A stretch of 64,000 nucleotides of DNA from Vibrio maerlii. GTDB taxonomy: Bacteria > Pseudomonadota > Gammaproteobacteria > Enterobacterales > Vibrionaceae. This document shows, piece by piece, positions 44,402 to 53,250 of the stretch. The notes under the pieces were generated by a model, which worked only from the letters and a program-made list of their open reading frames with translations, had not been told where the DNA came from and searched no databases. The translations under genes and the position numbers were made by a program. Position 1 is the first letter of the stretch. Every line of letters begins with the position of its first letter. The stretch lies in contig NZ_QRHC01000012.1 of NCBI RefSeq assembly GCF_003415655.1, positions 62,001-126,000 on the forward strand, in the 5' to 3' direction.

Positions 44402-45400
44402 ATGGGGCCATTATGGGTTGATGTTGAAGGTTACGAGTTGACTGCAGAAGATAAGGAGATTTTGCAACACCCTACGGTAGGTGGCGTGATTCTTTTTGCC
44501 CGCAACTATCATGATAGTGAACAACTGTTAGCGTTGAACAAATCAATTCGTGAAGCAGCTAAGCGACCAATCTTAATTGGCGTCGACCAAGAAGGTGGGC
44601 GAGTGCAACGTTTCCGTGAAGGCTTTTCCTTGATCCCCGCAGCAGAGCAATACGCTAAGCATACCAATGGTGAACAACTTGCTGAGCTTGGTGGGTGGTT
44701 GATGGCCGCTGAGCTGGTGGCGCATGATATTGATTTAAGCTTCGCACCTGTATTGGACAAAGGCCATCAGTGTAAGGCGATTGGTAGTCGTTCGTTTGGT
44801 GAGGATATCGACTCAATCATCCGTCATAGTAGTGCTTATATGAAGGGTATGAAGTCGGTTGGTATGGCAACAACAGGTAAGCACTTTCCGGGGCATGGTG
44901 GGGTAGTGGCTGACTCGCATCTAGAAACCCCTTTTGATGCTCGAGACACTATTGTTGAACAAGATATGGCTATCTTCCAAGCGCAGATTGAAGCGGGCGT
45001 TTTGGATGCAATGATGCCTGCTCATGTAGTGTTTCCGCACTATGATGACCAGCCTGCAAGTGGTTCAACATTTTGGTTGAAACAGATCCTGCGTGAAAAG
45101 CTCGGTTTCAAAGGCATAGTTTTCTCTGATGACCTGACGATGGAAGGTGCTGCAATCATGGGTGGGCCAGCAGAGCGTGGACTTCAAGCACTGAATGCTG
45201 GCTGTGATATGTTACTGGTATGCAATAAGCGTGATGCTCAAGTTGAAGTGCTAGATAATCTTAAGATCAGTGATATAGCCCCTCACCTTTCTGGTCGCGC
45301 TGTCAACCTAATGAAGAAACAAAGCTTTACGCTGAGTGAACTGCGTTTGAGTGACGAATGGAAGCTAGCATCTGAAGCTATGAAGCGGTTGCTTGATTAG
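44402..45400 (+). CDS. nagZ: Beta-N-acetylhexosaminidase NagZ
   Basis: Cytosolic family 3 glycosidase that removes GlcNAc from anhydro-muropeptides during recycling. 332 residues, with IGVDQEGGRVQRFR, the acid/base loop GKHFPGHGGVVADSH, and the nucleophile in FSDDLTMEGA. NagZ activity generates the signal for AmpC-type beta-lactamase induction in bacteria that carry it; no ampC/ampR is seen here. Divergent from anmK-murQ. Confidence 0.96.
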   Translation: MGPLWVDVEGYELTAEDKEILQHPTVGGVILFARNYHDSEQLLALNKSIREAAKRPILIGVDQEGGRVQRFREGFSLIPAAEQYAKHTNGEQLAELGGWLMAAELVAHDIDLSFAPVLDKGHQCKAIGSRSFGEDIDSIIRHSSAYMKGMKSVGMATTGKHFPGHGGVVADSHLETPFDARDTIVEQDMAIFQAQIEAGVLDAMMPAHVVFPHYDDQPASGSTFWLKQILREKLGFKGIVFSDDLTMEGAAIMGGPAERGLQALNAGCDMLLVCNKRDAQVEVLDNLKISDIAPHLSGRAVNLMKKQSFTLSELRLSDEWKLASEAMKRLLD

Positions 45401-45433
45401 CAACCTTGCTGTTGTCAGAACAAGTTGAACAAT

Positions 45434-45466
45434 AAAAACCAGAATGATTACATTCTGGTTTTTATT
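45434..45466 (+). terminator. Terminator of nagZ
   Basis: 13-bp perfect stem AAAAACCAGAATG / CATTCTGGTTTTT, loop ATTA, then T-rich. Confidence 0.93.
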
Positions 45467-45469
45467 TAC

Positions 45470-45510
45470 TGTAAATTTTAATTTACAGTAAATGTTTTTT
45501 GTAATTTACA
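45470..45510 (+). promoter_or_regulatory. Strong and weak TyrR boxes before aroF
   Basis: TGTAAATTTTAATTTACA at 45470-45487 is a perfect 18-bp palindrome and a perfect match to the TyrR box TGTAAA-N6-TTTACA. A weak box, TGTTTT-N6-TTTACA (45493-45510), follows with the required G-N14-C. The TTTACA of the weak box could be the -35 element of the aroF promoter. The strong-plus-weak layout is the one known for E. coli aroF-tyrA, where TyrR with tyrosine represses. Confidence 0.85.
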
Positions 45511-45593
45511 CTTGCATCTGTTTGTTGATAGATATATGTTGTCTTCAAAGGGAGCAGCTGAAGCTCTGTAAAAAATAATATACAGGCAAGAAT

Positions 45594-46667
45594 ATGCAAA
45601 AAAGTGAACTAAGCAATATCAACATTAGTGATGAACAGGTTCTAATTACTCCAGAAGAACTAAAGCAAAAGCTACCACTGAGTGACAATGCTCGTCGTTT
45701 TATCCAAGAGTCTCGTGAGACGATTGCAAACATCATTCATAAGAAAGATCATCGCCTACTTGTGGTATGTGGCCCATGTTCTATTCATGATGTTGAGGCA
45801 GCGAAGGAGTACGCGAAACGTCTTAAAGCCCTTTCAGAGCAACTAAGTGACCAACTGTATATTGTAATGCGTGTGTACTTTGAGAAGCCTCGTACAACGG
45901 TAGGCTGGAAAGGTCTTATCAATGACCCTCATCTAGATGGTTCATTCGATATCGAGCACGGTCTGCATGTAGGTCGCGAGCTTTTGGTTGAGCTTGCTGA
46001 GATGGAAATCCCACTAGCAACAGAAGCGCTAGACCCAATCAGCCCACAGTACCTAGCAGATACGTTTAGCTGGGCAGCAATCGGCGCTCGTACTACGGAA
46101 TCACAAACTCACCGTGAAATGGCAAGCGGTCTTTCAATGCCAATCGGCTTTAAGAACGGCACAGATGGCAGCCTAGCTACCGCAGTAAATGCAATGCAGG
46201 CAGCATCTTCAAGCCACCGCTTCATGGGTATCAACCGCGAAGGTCAGGTAGCGCTTCTTACTACGCAAGGTAACCCGAATGGTCACGTTATTCTTCGTGG
46301 TGGTAAGCAAACTAACTACGATTCAGTGTCAGTAAATGACTGTGAGCAAGAGATGGCGAAGTCTGGTCTTGATGCGTCACTCATGGTTGACTGTAGCCAT
46401 GCGAACTCTCGCAAAGACTACCGTCGTCAGCCGCTAGTTGCTGAAGATGTTATCCACCAAATTCGTGAAGGCAACAAATCGATCATTGGCCTAATGATTG
46501 AAAGCCACATTAACGAAGGTAATCAGCCATCAGATATCCCATTGAGTGAAATGGAATACGGCGTTTCTATCACCGACGCATGTATCAACTGGGACTCGAC
46601 AGATGAGCTTCTACGCCATGCTCATAAAGAGTTAGTACCATTCCTAGAAGACCGTCTAAAAGGTTAA
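45594..46667 (+). CDS. aroF: DAHP synthase, tyrosine-type (AroF)
   Basis: First step of the shikimate pathway: PEP plus erythrose 4-phosphate to DAHP. Class I alpha enzyme of 357 residues, one longer than E. coli AroF, with VVCGPCSIHD, RTTVGWKGLINDP, GARTTESQTHREMASGLSMP and MVDCSHANSRKDYRRQ. The N-terminus MQKSELSNINISDEQVL is closest to AroF and keeps Asn8, a residue needed for tyrosine feedback in E. coli. TyrR boxes upstream and tyrA downstream support the tyrosine isozyme. Confidence 0.94.
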   Translation: MQKSELSNINISDEQVLITPEELKQKLPLSDNARRFIQESRETIANIIHKKDHRLLVVCGPCSIHDVEAAKEYAKRLKALSEQLSDQLYIVMRVYFEKPRTTVGWKGLINDPHLDGSFDIEHGLHVGRELLVELAEMEIPLATEALDPISPQYLADTFSWAAIGARTTESQTHREMASGLSMPIGFKNGTDGSLATAVNAMQAASSSHRFMGINREGQVALLTTQGNPNGHVILRGGKQTNYDSVSVNDCEQEMAKSGLDASLMVDCSHANSRKDYRRQPLVAEDVIHQIREGNKSIIGLMIESHINEGNQPSDIPLSEMEYGVSITDACINWDSTDELLRHAHKELVPFLEDRLKG

Positions 46668-46695
46668 TTTAGGTCTTAATTATCAAATGAATACG

Positions 46696-46722
46696 CGCCA
46701 CAAGCTGACACAGCTTGTGGCG
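46696..46722. repeat. 12-bp perfect hairpin between aroF and tyrA
   Basis: CGCCACAAGCTG (46696-46707) / CAGCTTGTGGCG (46711-46722), 3-base loop, followed only by TTTAGG. It may set the ratio of aroF to tyrA message or protect the 3' end of aroF mRNA. Confidence 0.75.
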
Positions 46723-46765
46723 TTTAGGTTATGATGCCTCAAAGCTAGAACAATAAGGGATATCG

Positions 46766-47893
46766 ATGGCTGTAGAACTTAACGAGCTGCGTGATCAAAT
46801 TGATGCCGTAGACAAGCAGATCTTAGATTTGCTGACGCAGCGCTTGGCGCTAGTAGAAAAAGTTGGTGAAGTAAAAAGCGAGCACGGCTTGCCAATTTAT
46901 GCTCCGGATCGTGAGGCAGCAATGTTGGCTTCACGTCGTGCAGAAGCGGAAAAAATGGGTGTGCCACCTCAACTGATTGAGGACATCCTACGCCGAGTGA
47001 TGCGTGAGTCTTATGCTAGCGAAAAAGATTCTGGCTTTAAGTGCCTAAACCCAGAGCTGCGTTCAGTTGTGGTTATTGGTGGTCGTGGTCAACTTGGTGG
47101 CCTGTTTGCTCGTATGTTCCAGCTTTCTGGGTACGATGTGAAACTGCTAGGCAGCAAAGACTGGGATAAAGCGGACGAGATGCTTTCTGATGCTGGCCTT
47201 GTTGTTGTGACCGTGCCAATCCACTTAACGGAAGGTGTGATTGATAAGTTAGGTAATCTACCTCAAGATTGTATCCTTTGTGATTTAACCTCCATCAAGT
47301 CTAAGCCATTAGAGAAAATGATGAAGGTGCATCAAGGTCCTGTTGTTGGCCTGCACCCAATGTTTGGTCCCGATGTTCCAAGCCTTGCGAAGCAGGTAAT
47401 TGTTTACTGTGATGGCCGTGGTGAAGAAACTTACCAATGGCTGTTGAAACAGTTTGGTATCTGGGGCGCTAGCTTGTGTCAGATTGATGCCGCAGAGCAT
47501 GATCATGGAATGACCCTAATTCAGGCTCTACGCCACTTCACTTCATTTGCTTACGGCTTGCACTTGAGTAAAGAGAATCCAAACATTGATAAGCTTCTTC
47601 AGCTGAGCTCACCTATCTACCGATTGGAACTGGCGATGGTTGGTCGATTGTTCGGTCAGGACCCTAACCTATATGGCGATATCATTCTTGCTTCGGATAA
47701 CAATATTGAAATGATTAAGCGATTCCACCAGCGCTTTGGTGAGGCTTTGGAGATATTGGATAGTAAGGATAAACAGACCTTTGTTGAGAGCTTTAATCAA
47801 GTGAGTGATTGGTTTGGTGACTACTCCCAACAATTTTTGGATGAGAGCCAAAATCTACTCAAACAGGCGAACGACTCTATCCATCGAGGCTAA
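46766..47893 (+). CDS. tyrA: Chorismate mutase / prephenate dehydrogenase (T-protein)
   Basis: Bifunctional enzyme leading to tyrosine. The AroQ-type mutase domain (about 1-90) has ELRDQIDAVDKQILDLLTQRLALVEKVGEVK; the NAD-dependent dehydrogenase domain starts with VVIGGRGQLGGLFARMF and carries VGLHPMFGPDVPSLAKQ with the catalytic His region. 375 residues, as in E. coli (373). AGGGATATCG precedes ATG 46766. Confidence 0.97.
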   Translation: MAVELNELRDQIDAVDKQILDLLTQRLALVEKVGEVKSEHGLPIYAPDREAAMLASRRAEAEKMGVPPQLIEDILRRVMRESYASEKDSGFKCLNPELRSVVVIGGRGQLGGLFARMFQLSGYDVKLLGSKDWDKADEMLSDAGLVVVTVPIHLTEGVIDKLGNLPQDCILCDLTSIKSKPLEKMMKVHQGPVVGLHPMFGPDVPSLAKQVIVYCDGRGEETYQWLLKQFGIWGASLCQIDAAEHDHGMTLIQALRHFTSFAYGLHLSKENPNIDKLLQLSSPIYRLELAMVGRLFGQDPNLYGDIILASDNNIEMIKRFHQRFGEALEILDSKDKQTFVESFNQVSDWFGDYSQQFLDESQNLLKQANDSIHRG

Positions 47894-47906
47894 CGACATC
47901 GGATTT

Positions 47907-47961
47907 AAAAAGCGCGCAAATACTGGCTCATAACAAGAGACTGGTATCTGCGCGCTTTTTT
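47907..47961. terminator. Terminator between convergent tyrA and plzA
   Basis: AAAAAGCGCGCA (47907-47918) / TGCGCGCTTTTT (47949-47960), 30-base loop with inner pairing, T-run on both strands. Confidence 0.85.
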
Positions 47962-47978
47962 ATGCTTTCAATCCGAAG

Positions 47979-48347
47979 CTAGTTTGAACCTAGAGCAATT
48001 AGACTTTCTAGGTCGCGGTTAAGTAGCTCTTCATCTGCCATATTGAGCTCAACTAATCTACGTAAATGAGCGATGCTATCTAGGTCAATCTTATCAATAC
48101 GAATATGAAGTTCTTTGTCTAGAGCGGCAACAAGCTGACCAGTGAGAGTTAGTGATACTTCTGAGTCATTGAGCATGACTGACGCAGTGAGCCCTTGTTC
48201 TTGAGAGAGCTGTGAGGCATTTTCAGAACTAACAAGTAACCCATGCAGTGACAGATCACGGACAGTGCCACTTACAGTAGTGCTGCCTTGTTGAATAGAG
48301 GCCGGTGCCTCAAAAGAAATTCGGGAGAATTTTCGGCGTTCAATCAT
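47979..48347 (-). CDS. plzA: PilZ-domain cyclic-di-GMP receptor, PlzA type
   Basis: 122-residue protein made mostly of a PilZ domain. The c-di-GMP-binding signatures are complete: R5xxxR9 (RRKFSR) and D31xSxxG36 (DLSLHG). A helical C-terminal tail of about 35 residues follows. In V. cholerae plzA lies after tyrA in the same place; its effect on motility and biofilm there is modest. AAGGTGACATCAGG before ATG 48347. It adds to the c-di-GMP theme set by vpsR and mbaA. Confidence 0.87.
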   Translation of the reverse strand: MIERRKFSRISFEAPASIQQGSTTVSGTVRDLSLHGLLVSSENASQLSQEQGLTASVMLNDSEVSLTLTGQLVAALDKELHIRIDKIDLDSIAHLRRLVELNMADEELLNRDLESLIALGSN

Positions 48348-48445
48348 CCTGATGTCACCTTAATTGGAATAGTATGCTGATTAATATAGACCTATTGCCG
48401 GTGAAATGCATTAGCTTATTGTGCAATCTATCGAAGATGCCAAAA

Positions 48446-48470
48446 TAAAAAGCCGCTCATGTGAGCGGCC
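48446..48470 (-). terminator. Terminator of ettA
   Basis: GCCGCTCA (48452-48459) / TGAGCGGC (48462-48469); on the minus strand it is followed by TTTTTATTTT. Confidence 0.88.
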
Positions 48471-48497
48471 TATAGCATATTGGGTACTTTTTGCTGA

Positions 48498-50165
48498 TTA
48501 CTTAGTAACGCGCTTGTACTTAATACGATGTGGTTCAGCAGCTTCCGCACCAATTTCTTTCTTCAGCCACTCCATGTACTCGTTGTAGTTACCTTCGTAG
48601 AAGTTAACTTGGCCTTCATCACGGTAGTCGATGATGTGGGTTGCAATACGATCAAGGAACCAACGGTCGTGCGAGATTACCATTGCACAGCCAGGGAATT
48701 CTAGAAGCGCTTCTTCTAGTGCACGTAGTGTTTCAACGTCGAGGTCGTTGGTTGGCTCATCGAGTAGCAGTACGTTACCGCCTGCTTTAAGAAGCTTAGC
48801 AAGGTGTACACGGTTACGCTCACCACCGGATAGCTCACCAATGATCTTCTGTTGGTCTGAACCTTTGAAGTTGAAGCGAGAGCAGTATGCACGAGCTGGA
48901 ATTTCGAAGTTGTTGATCTTGATAATATCAGCGCCTTCAGAGATCTCTTGATACACTGTCTTAGTGTCATCCATAGAATCACGGAACTGATCAACAGAAG
49001 CCAGTTTAACCGTTTCACCCATATCAATCGTACCTGAATCAGGTTGTTCAGTGCCGCTTAGCATCTTGAACAGGGTAGATTTACCTGCACCGTTAGCACC
49101 GATGATACCGACGATAGCACCCTTAGGCATGTTGAATGATAGGTCATCAATAAGAACGCGACCGTCAAAAGACTTAGTCAGGTTGTTTACTTCAATAACC
49201 TTGTCACCTAGGCGCTCACCTGGTGGGATGAACAGTTCATTAGTCTCGTTACGCTTCTGACGATCGCCGCTTTGTAATTCTTCAAAGCGAGCCATACGAG
49301 CCTTTGACTTCGATTGACGACCTTTAGGGTTTTGACGAACCCACTCAAGTTCTTTCTCGATAGTCTTTTGACGAGCTTTTTCTTGAGATGCTTCTTGTTG
49401 TAAACGCGCATCTTTTTGCTCAAGCCAAGAGGTGTAGTTACCTTCCCATGGAATACCTTCACCACGGTCAAGTTCTAGGATCCAACCTGCAGCGTTATCT
49501 AGGAAGTAACGGTCGTGGGTAATCGCAACAACGGTACCACTGTAATCCACTAGGAAGCGCTCTAGCCACGCAACAGATTCTGCATCTAGGTGGTTGGTTG
49601 GTTCGTCGAGTAGTAGCATATCTGGCTTAGACAGCAGTAGACGACAGATAGCAACACGGCGACGTTCACCACCAGATAGGTGTTCGATTTTTTGATCCCA
49701 TTCCGGTAGGCGTAGTGCATCGGCAGCACGCTCTAGAGCATTATCTAGGTTGTGACCATCTTTCGCTTGGATAAGAGCTTCAAGCTCACCTTGCTCTTTA
49801 GCAAGTGCGTCAAAATCTGCATCTGGTTCTGCGTAAGCTGCGTAAACTTCGTCTAGACGCTTCATTGCGCCAGCAACGTCTGACACTGCTTCTTCTACGA
49901 TCTCACGAACCGTTTTTGATTCATCAAGAACCGGCTCCTGAGGTAGGTAGCCTACGTTTAGACCTGGTTGTGGACGCGCTTCACCATCGATATCGGTATC
50001 AATACCTGCCATGATGCGGAGTAGGGTTGATTTACCTGCGCCGTTTAGACCCAAAACACCAATCTTTGCGCCTGGGAAAAAGCTAAGAGAGATGTCCTTC
50101 AGAATTTGTCGCTTTGGTGGCACGATTTTGCTCACGCGCGACATGGTATATACGTATTCAGCCAT
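48498..50165 (-). CDS. ettA: Energy-dependent translational throttle protein EttA
   Basis: Ribosome-binding ABC-F ATPase that gates entry into elongation at the E site according to the ATP/ADP ratio. Two ABC cassettes are visible with Walker A GLNGAGKST and GANGAGKST, signatures LSGGERRR and LSGGERNR, and Walker B LLLDEPTNHLD and LLLDEPTNDLD; the P-site tRNA interaction linker lies between (QEASQEKARQKTIEKELEW). 555 residues, the same as E. coli. Divergent from slt, with a 225-base gap that holds a TAATAATTATTA palindrome (50315-50326). Confidence 0.97.
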   Translation of the reverse strand: MAEYVYTMSRVSKIVPPKRQILKDISLSFFPGAKIGVLGLNGAGKSTLLRIMAGIDTDIDGEARPQPGLNVGYLPQEPVLDESKTVREIVEEAVSDVAGAMKRLDEVYAAYAEPDADFDALAKEQGELEALIQAKDGHNLDNALERAADALRLPEWDQKIEHLSGGERRRVAICRLLLSKPDMLLLDEPTNHLDAESVAWLERFLVDYSGTVVAITHDRYFLDNAAGWILELDRGEGIPWEGNYTSWLEQKDARLQQEASQEKARQKTIEKELEWVRQNPKGRQSKSKARMARFEELQSGDRQKRNETNELFIPPGERLGDKVIEVNNLTKSFDGRVLIDDLSFNMPKGAIVGIIGANGAGKSTLFKMLSGTEQPDSGTIDMGETVKLASVDQFRDSMDDTKTVYQEISEGADIIKINNFEIPARAYCSRFNFKGSDQQKIIGELSGGERNRVHLAKLLKAGGNVLLLDEPTNDLDVETLRALEEALLEFPGCAMVISHDRWFLDRIATHIIDYRDEGQVNFYEGNYNEYMEWLKKEIGAEAAEPHRIKYKRVTK

Positions 50166-50390
50166 TGCCGATCGATCCTAAATAAACAATTGTCTTCAAA
50201 CCCAATAGTGTAACTCAAAGCGGCCTAATATGTTACTTATCGACTTTATTTTGCTTGCATTTTCCGATGACGAACTGATGGGTTTATCAAGAGTAAAGAA
50301 ACTGTAAATAAAGTTAATAATTATTACACCTATCCCCTTTACAATTGCATATCGATCAGGCTCTATATCTTACAGTGAGAAACATCTGGG

Positions 50391-52343
50391 ATGATGATAA
50401 TGAAAGTGAGTTCAACGCGAACAATGCCAAACTGGTTAGTTAGAAGTACTCTAGGTATGTTGTGCTTGGGGGCTAGTGTGGCGAGTGCTTCTCCACTTGA
50501 GGAGCAGCGCAAAATATACGAGCAAGCCCAGTCATCGATAGACAAGGGTGAGTTGGACAAAGCTCTAGCGTTGAAAAAACAGATTCCAGATTACTCGCTA
50601 ACCCCTTATTTGGATTACCGTTTATTTCTTCGTGATTTAAATGATCAATCACCCGCTCAAGTCGAAGGCTTCATTTCTCAATATAAAGAGTTTCCTTTTT
50701 CCACACGTGTTCGTGCCCCTTACCTTGATGCGTTATATAAACGAAAAGATTGGCAGGCCATCGGAGCCTTTCAACAGCAAGAGCCAAAAGGGCAAAGCTA
50801 TCAATGCATCTATTATCGAACACAGTTTGAACTTGGTAATCAAGATCTCGCATTCGAGGGGGCAGAGAAGCTGTGGCTAACGGGGAATAGCATTGCTGAC
50901 CAATGTGACGCCCTGTTAAACGAATGGGATAAAGCGGACCGGCGTAGCGACGATAAGATATTAACTCGAATGTTGCTAGCCTTTGAGGCACGTAATAGCA
51001 ATATGGTGAGGTACCTTGCGAAGCTACCTAAAACTGAGGCGGCTAAGAAACAAGCGAAAAGCATGTTGACGCTGTTTAACAAGCCTGACGGCGTGGCTAA
51101 GTTTGCGAAACAGTCGAAAGTTACCGAAATAAATCGCGAACAATCTAAGCTTGCGTTGCAAAAGCTGGCTCGTATGGATGTGGAACAAGCACAGCAATCA
51201 TATGATGCTGTTATTTCAGGGCAAAAGTTCTCTCAAGATGACGCTCAACGCCTGGCGGACTACATTGCATTTCGTCTAACTCGTACTGAATCGGAAGAAT
51301 TGGCTAAATGGCGTGATGAAGTAGTGAAAAATAGTAGCTACAAACCATTGACGGAGACACGAGCTCGCTTAGCGGTGCAGAATCAAGATTGGGAAGGCGT
51401 CTTGTTTTGGATATCTAACCTAAGTGAGACTGTTCAAGGTCATAAACGTTGGAAATACTGGCGTGGTCGCAGTGAGATCGAACTGGGACAAGTTGAGCAA
51501 GGTAAAGCGCGACTCAAATCGATTCTAGGGGAGCGTAACTTTTACAGCGCAGCCGCGGCTGAGGAATTGCAAGTACCAATTACATACCCCAAAGGGACAA
51601 TCGAACTTGATAAGTCATTGATAGAGCCTTATCAAGCCTCGTTAGATAGGATTGAGGAGCTTATTGCTCTGGATAAGATTGCTGCCGCAAAATCCGAGTG
51701 GCGTTTTCTACTGGGTAATGTCACCAAGGACAAGCGAGAGATGCTTGCAAAATTTGCTAGCCAGAAGCGCTGGCACCACCTTAGCGTAACAGCTAGCATT
51801 CAAGCCAAAATGTGGGATAAGTTTAACGTTCGTTTCCCTATCGCGCATCAATGGTGGTTTGATTTTTATGGTGAAAAAAATGACGTTAGCTCTATTACTA
51901 TGCTATCCCTTGCTCGACAAGAAAGCGCTCTAGACTCTGAGGCGAAATCACCTGTCGGCGCGCGAGGTCTAATGCAGATTATGCCAGCAACCGCTAAAGC
52001 AACAGCTAACAAGTACAAGATCAAGTACAGTGGGCCAAGCGAGCTTTATGAGGTACAAAAAAATATAGAGATCGGAAGTCAATACCTTGGCAGCTTACTC
52101 AAGGAGTACGACAACAACCGTATCTTCGCTTTTGCTGCCTATAATGCGGGTCCAAGCCGCGTAAAAACATGGCGAGGACGTACTCAGGGTAATGTTGATG
52201 TGTATAGCTTTATCGAATCGATCCCATTCAAAGAGACCCGTGGTTATGTGCAGAATATTTTGATGTTTGAAACCTACTATCGCGATATCATGAATGTAGA
52301 AGGTAGTTTCCTCACTAAGAGCGAAGAAAGCCTAAAATATTAG
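50391..52343 (+). CDS. slt: Soluble lytic murein transglycosylase
   Basis: Periplasmic exo-transglycosylase that cuts glycan strands to anhydro-muropeptides. It has a signal peptide ending in SVASAS, a long helical superhelix of the Slt70 type (about 40-470), and the catalytic SLT domain with the Glu in LARQESALDSEAKSPVGARGLMQIMP and the NAGPSRVKTW segment. 650 residues (E. coli Slt70: 645). Several ATG codons are possible; ATG 50400 is better spaced from GGGA than ATG 50391. Followed by trpR, as in E. coli. Confidence 0.95.
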   Translation: MMIMKVSSTRTMPNWLVRSTLGMLCLGASVASASPLEEQRKIYEQAQSSIDKGELDKALALKKQIPDYSLTPYLDYRLFLRDLNDQSPAQVEGFISQYKEFPFSTRVRAPYLDALYKRKDWQAIGAFQQQEPKGQSYQCIYYRTQFELGNQDLAFEGAEKLWLTGNSIADQCDALLNEWDKADRRSDDKILTRMLLAFEARNSNMVRYLAKLPKTEAAKKQAKSMLTLFNKPDGVAKFAKQSKVTEINREQSKLALQKLARMDVEQAQQSYDAVISGQKFSQDDAQRLADYIAFRLTRTESEELAKWRDEVVKNSSYKPLTETRARLAVQNQDWEGVLFWISNLSETVQGHKRWKYWRGRSEIELGQVEQGKARLKSILGERNFYSAAAAEELQVPITYPKGTIELDKSLIEPYQASLDRIEELIALDKIAAAKSEWRFLLGNVTKDKREMLAKFASQKRWHHLSVTASIQAKMWDKFNVRFPIAHQWWFDFYGEKNDVSSITMLSLARQESALDSEAKSPVGARGLMQIMPATAKATANKYKIKYSGPSELYEVQKNIEIGSQYLGSLLKEYDNNRIFAFAAYNAGPSRVKTWRGRTQGNVDVYSFIESIPFKETRGYVQNILMFETYYRDIMNVEGSFLTKSEESLKY

Positions 52344-52387
52344 TAAGATTGGCCAAAGCCTGATTGGCCGAGCAATGAGGAAAGTGA

Positions 52388-52699
52388 GTGTCTGAGAAAC
52401 CCGACTACCAACAATGGCAACAGATAGAAGAGTTGGTAAAGACAGCTGTTGAACAAGGTGAACATGGATTTTTGCTTAAGTTGTTGATGACCCCTGATGA
52501 GCGCGATGCCTTGCTAGCACGTGTAAACATTTTGTCTGAGTTGTTGAAAGGTGAAATGTCTCAGCGTCAGATCAGTCAAATGCTTGGTGTTGGGGTGGCA
52601 ACCATCACTCGTGGTTCTAATGAACTGAAGAGTAAAGATGAGCAACAACGCACTCAATTGAGTGCGTTGTTAAATCGTGGCTTAGAGGACTCTAAGTAA
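52388..52699 (+). CDS. trpR: Trp operon repressor
   Basis: Tryptophan-dependent repressor, a helical dimer of 103 residues. The helix-turn-helix is MSQRQISQMLGVGVATITRGSNELK, and LLMTPDERDALLARVNI matches the core. GTG 52388 follows GAGGAAA. No TrpR operator (ACTAGT-type palindrome) was found in front of it, so autoregulation is not evident here. Order slt-trpR-yjjX as in E. coli; ATTAGGGAC/GTCCCTAAT (52715-52736) forms a hairpin after it. Confidence 0.96.
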   Translation: MSEKPDYQQWQQIEELVKTAVEQGEHGFLLKLLMTPDERDALLARVNILSELLKGEMSQRQISQMLGVGVATITRGSNELKSKDEQQRTQLSALLNRGLEDSK

Positions 52700-52731
52700 C
52701 TTGTTTTAACTCGAATTAGGGACGTGAGTCC

Positions 52732-53250
52732 CTAATAGTGTTCAGGGTTTATGAAGGGAATCAAAGCCAGAATTAGCGCTTGATGATATACAGAACTCCG
52801 AGTTAATTGGTTTTGTGTTAATAGCCCAATAGCTCCGCCTTTTTGCTTAATGTTCTGAGTGTTAAAGACCTCATCCATCACATCACCAAGCTCATTAGCT
52901 AGCTCCAGTTTTTCTACAACAATCGGTGGCAGCATAAGGCTTGCAGAACGCGACTCTCCGCGAGTTCCATCTTTAGCTTCAATAATCATCCACGCAAAGG
53001 TGGTATGCCCTTCTATCCCAGCTTCTAACCCTACGTAGTAATCCGCATCTGGTTGCGCTTCTAGCGCGTTAAACACACGGTTAGTGGCACCAAGATACGT
53101 TTCGGCATTAGACATCGGTTGGTCCGATACGCCACTTGGTACAGACACCCCTGAAAACGTAAACTCTTGTCCCGGAAAAGCTGAATTAAAAGCACTTTCA
53201 ACGGCACTTAATTTCGCAGGGTTAAGAGAAGCGATAACGACACTCTTCAT
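52732..53250 (-). CDS. yjjX: Inosine/xanthosine triphosphatase YjjX family
   Basis: House-cleaning NTPase that hydrolyses ITP and XTP, 172 residues. The start VVIASLNPAKLSAVESAF gives the substrate-binding loop, and YYVGLEAGIEGHTTFAWMIIEA is the family core. The ATG follows directly the stop of mbaA with no base between, so it is likely translated from the mbaA transcript. In V. cholerae the gene is also between trpR and mbaA. Confidence 0.93.
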   Translation of the reverse strand: MKSVVIASLNPAKLSAVESAFNSAFPGQEFTFSGVSVPSGVSDQPMSNAETYLGATNRVFNALEAQPDADYYVGLEAGIEGHTTFAWMIIEAKDGTRGESRSASLMLPPIVVEKLELANELGDVMDEVFNTQNIKQKGGAIGLLTQNQLTRSSVYHQALILALIPFINPEHY

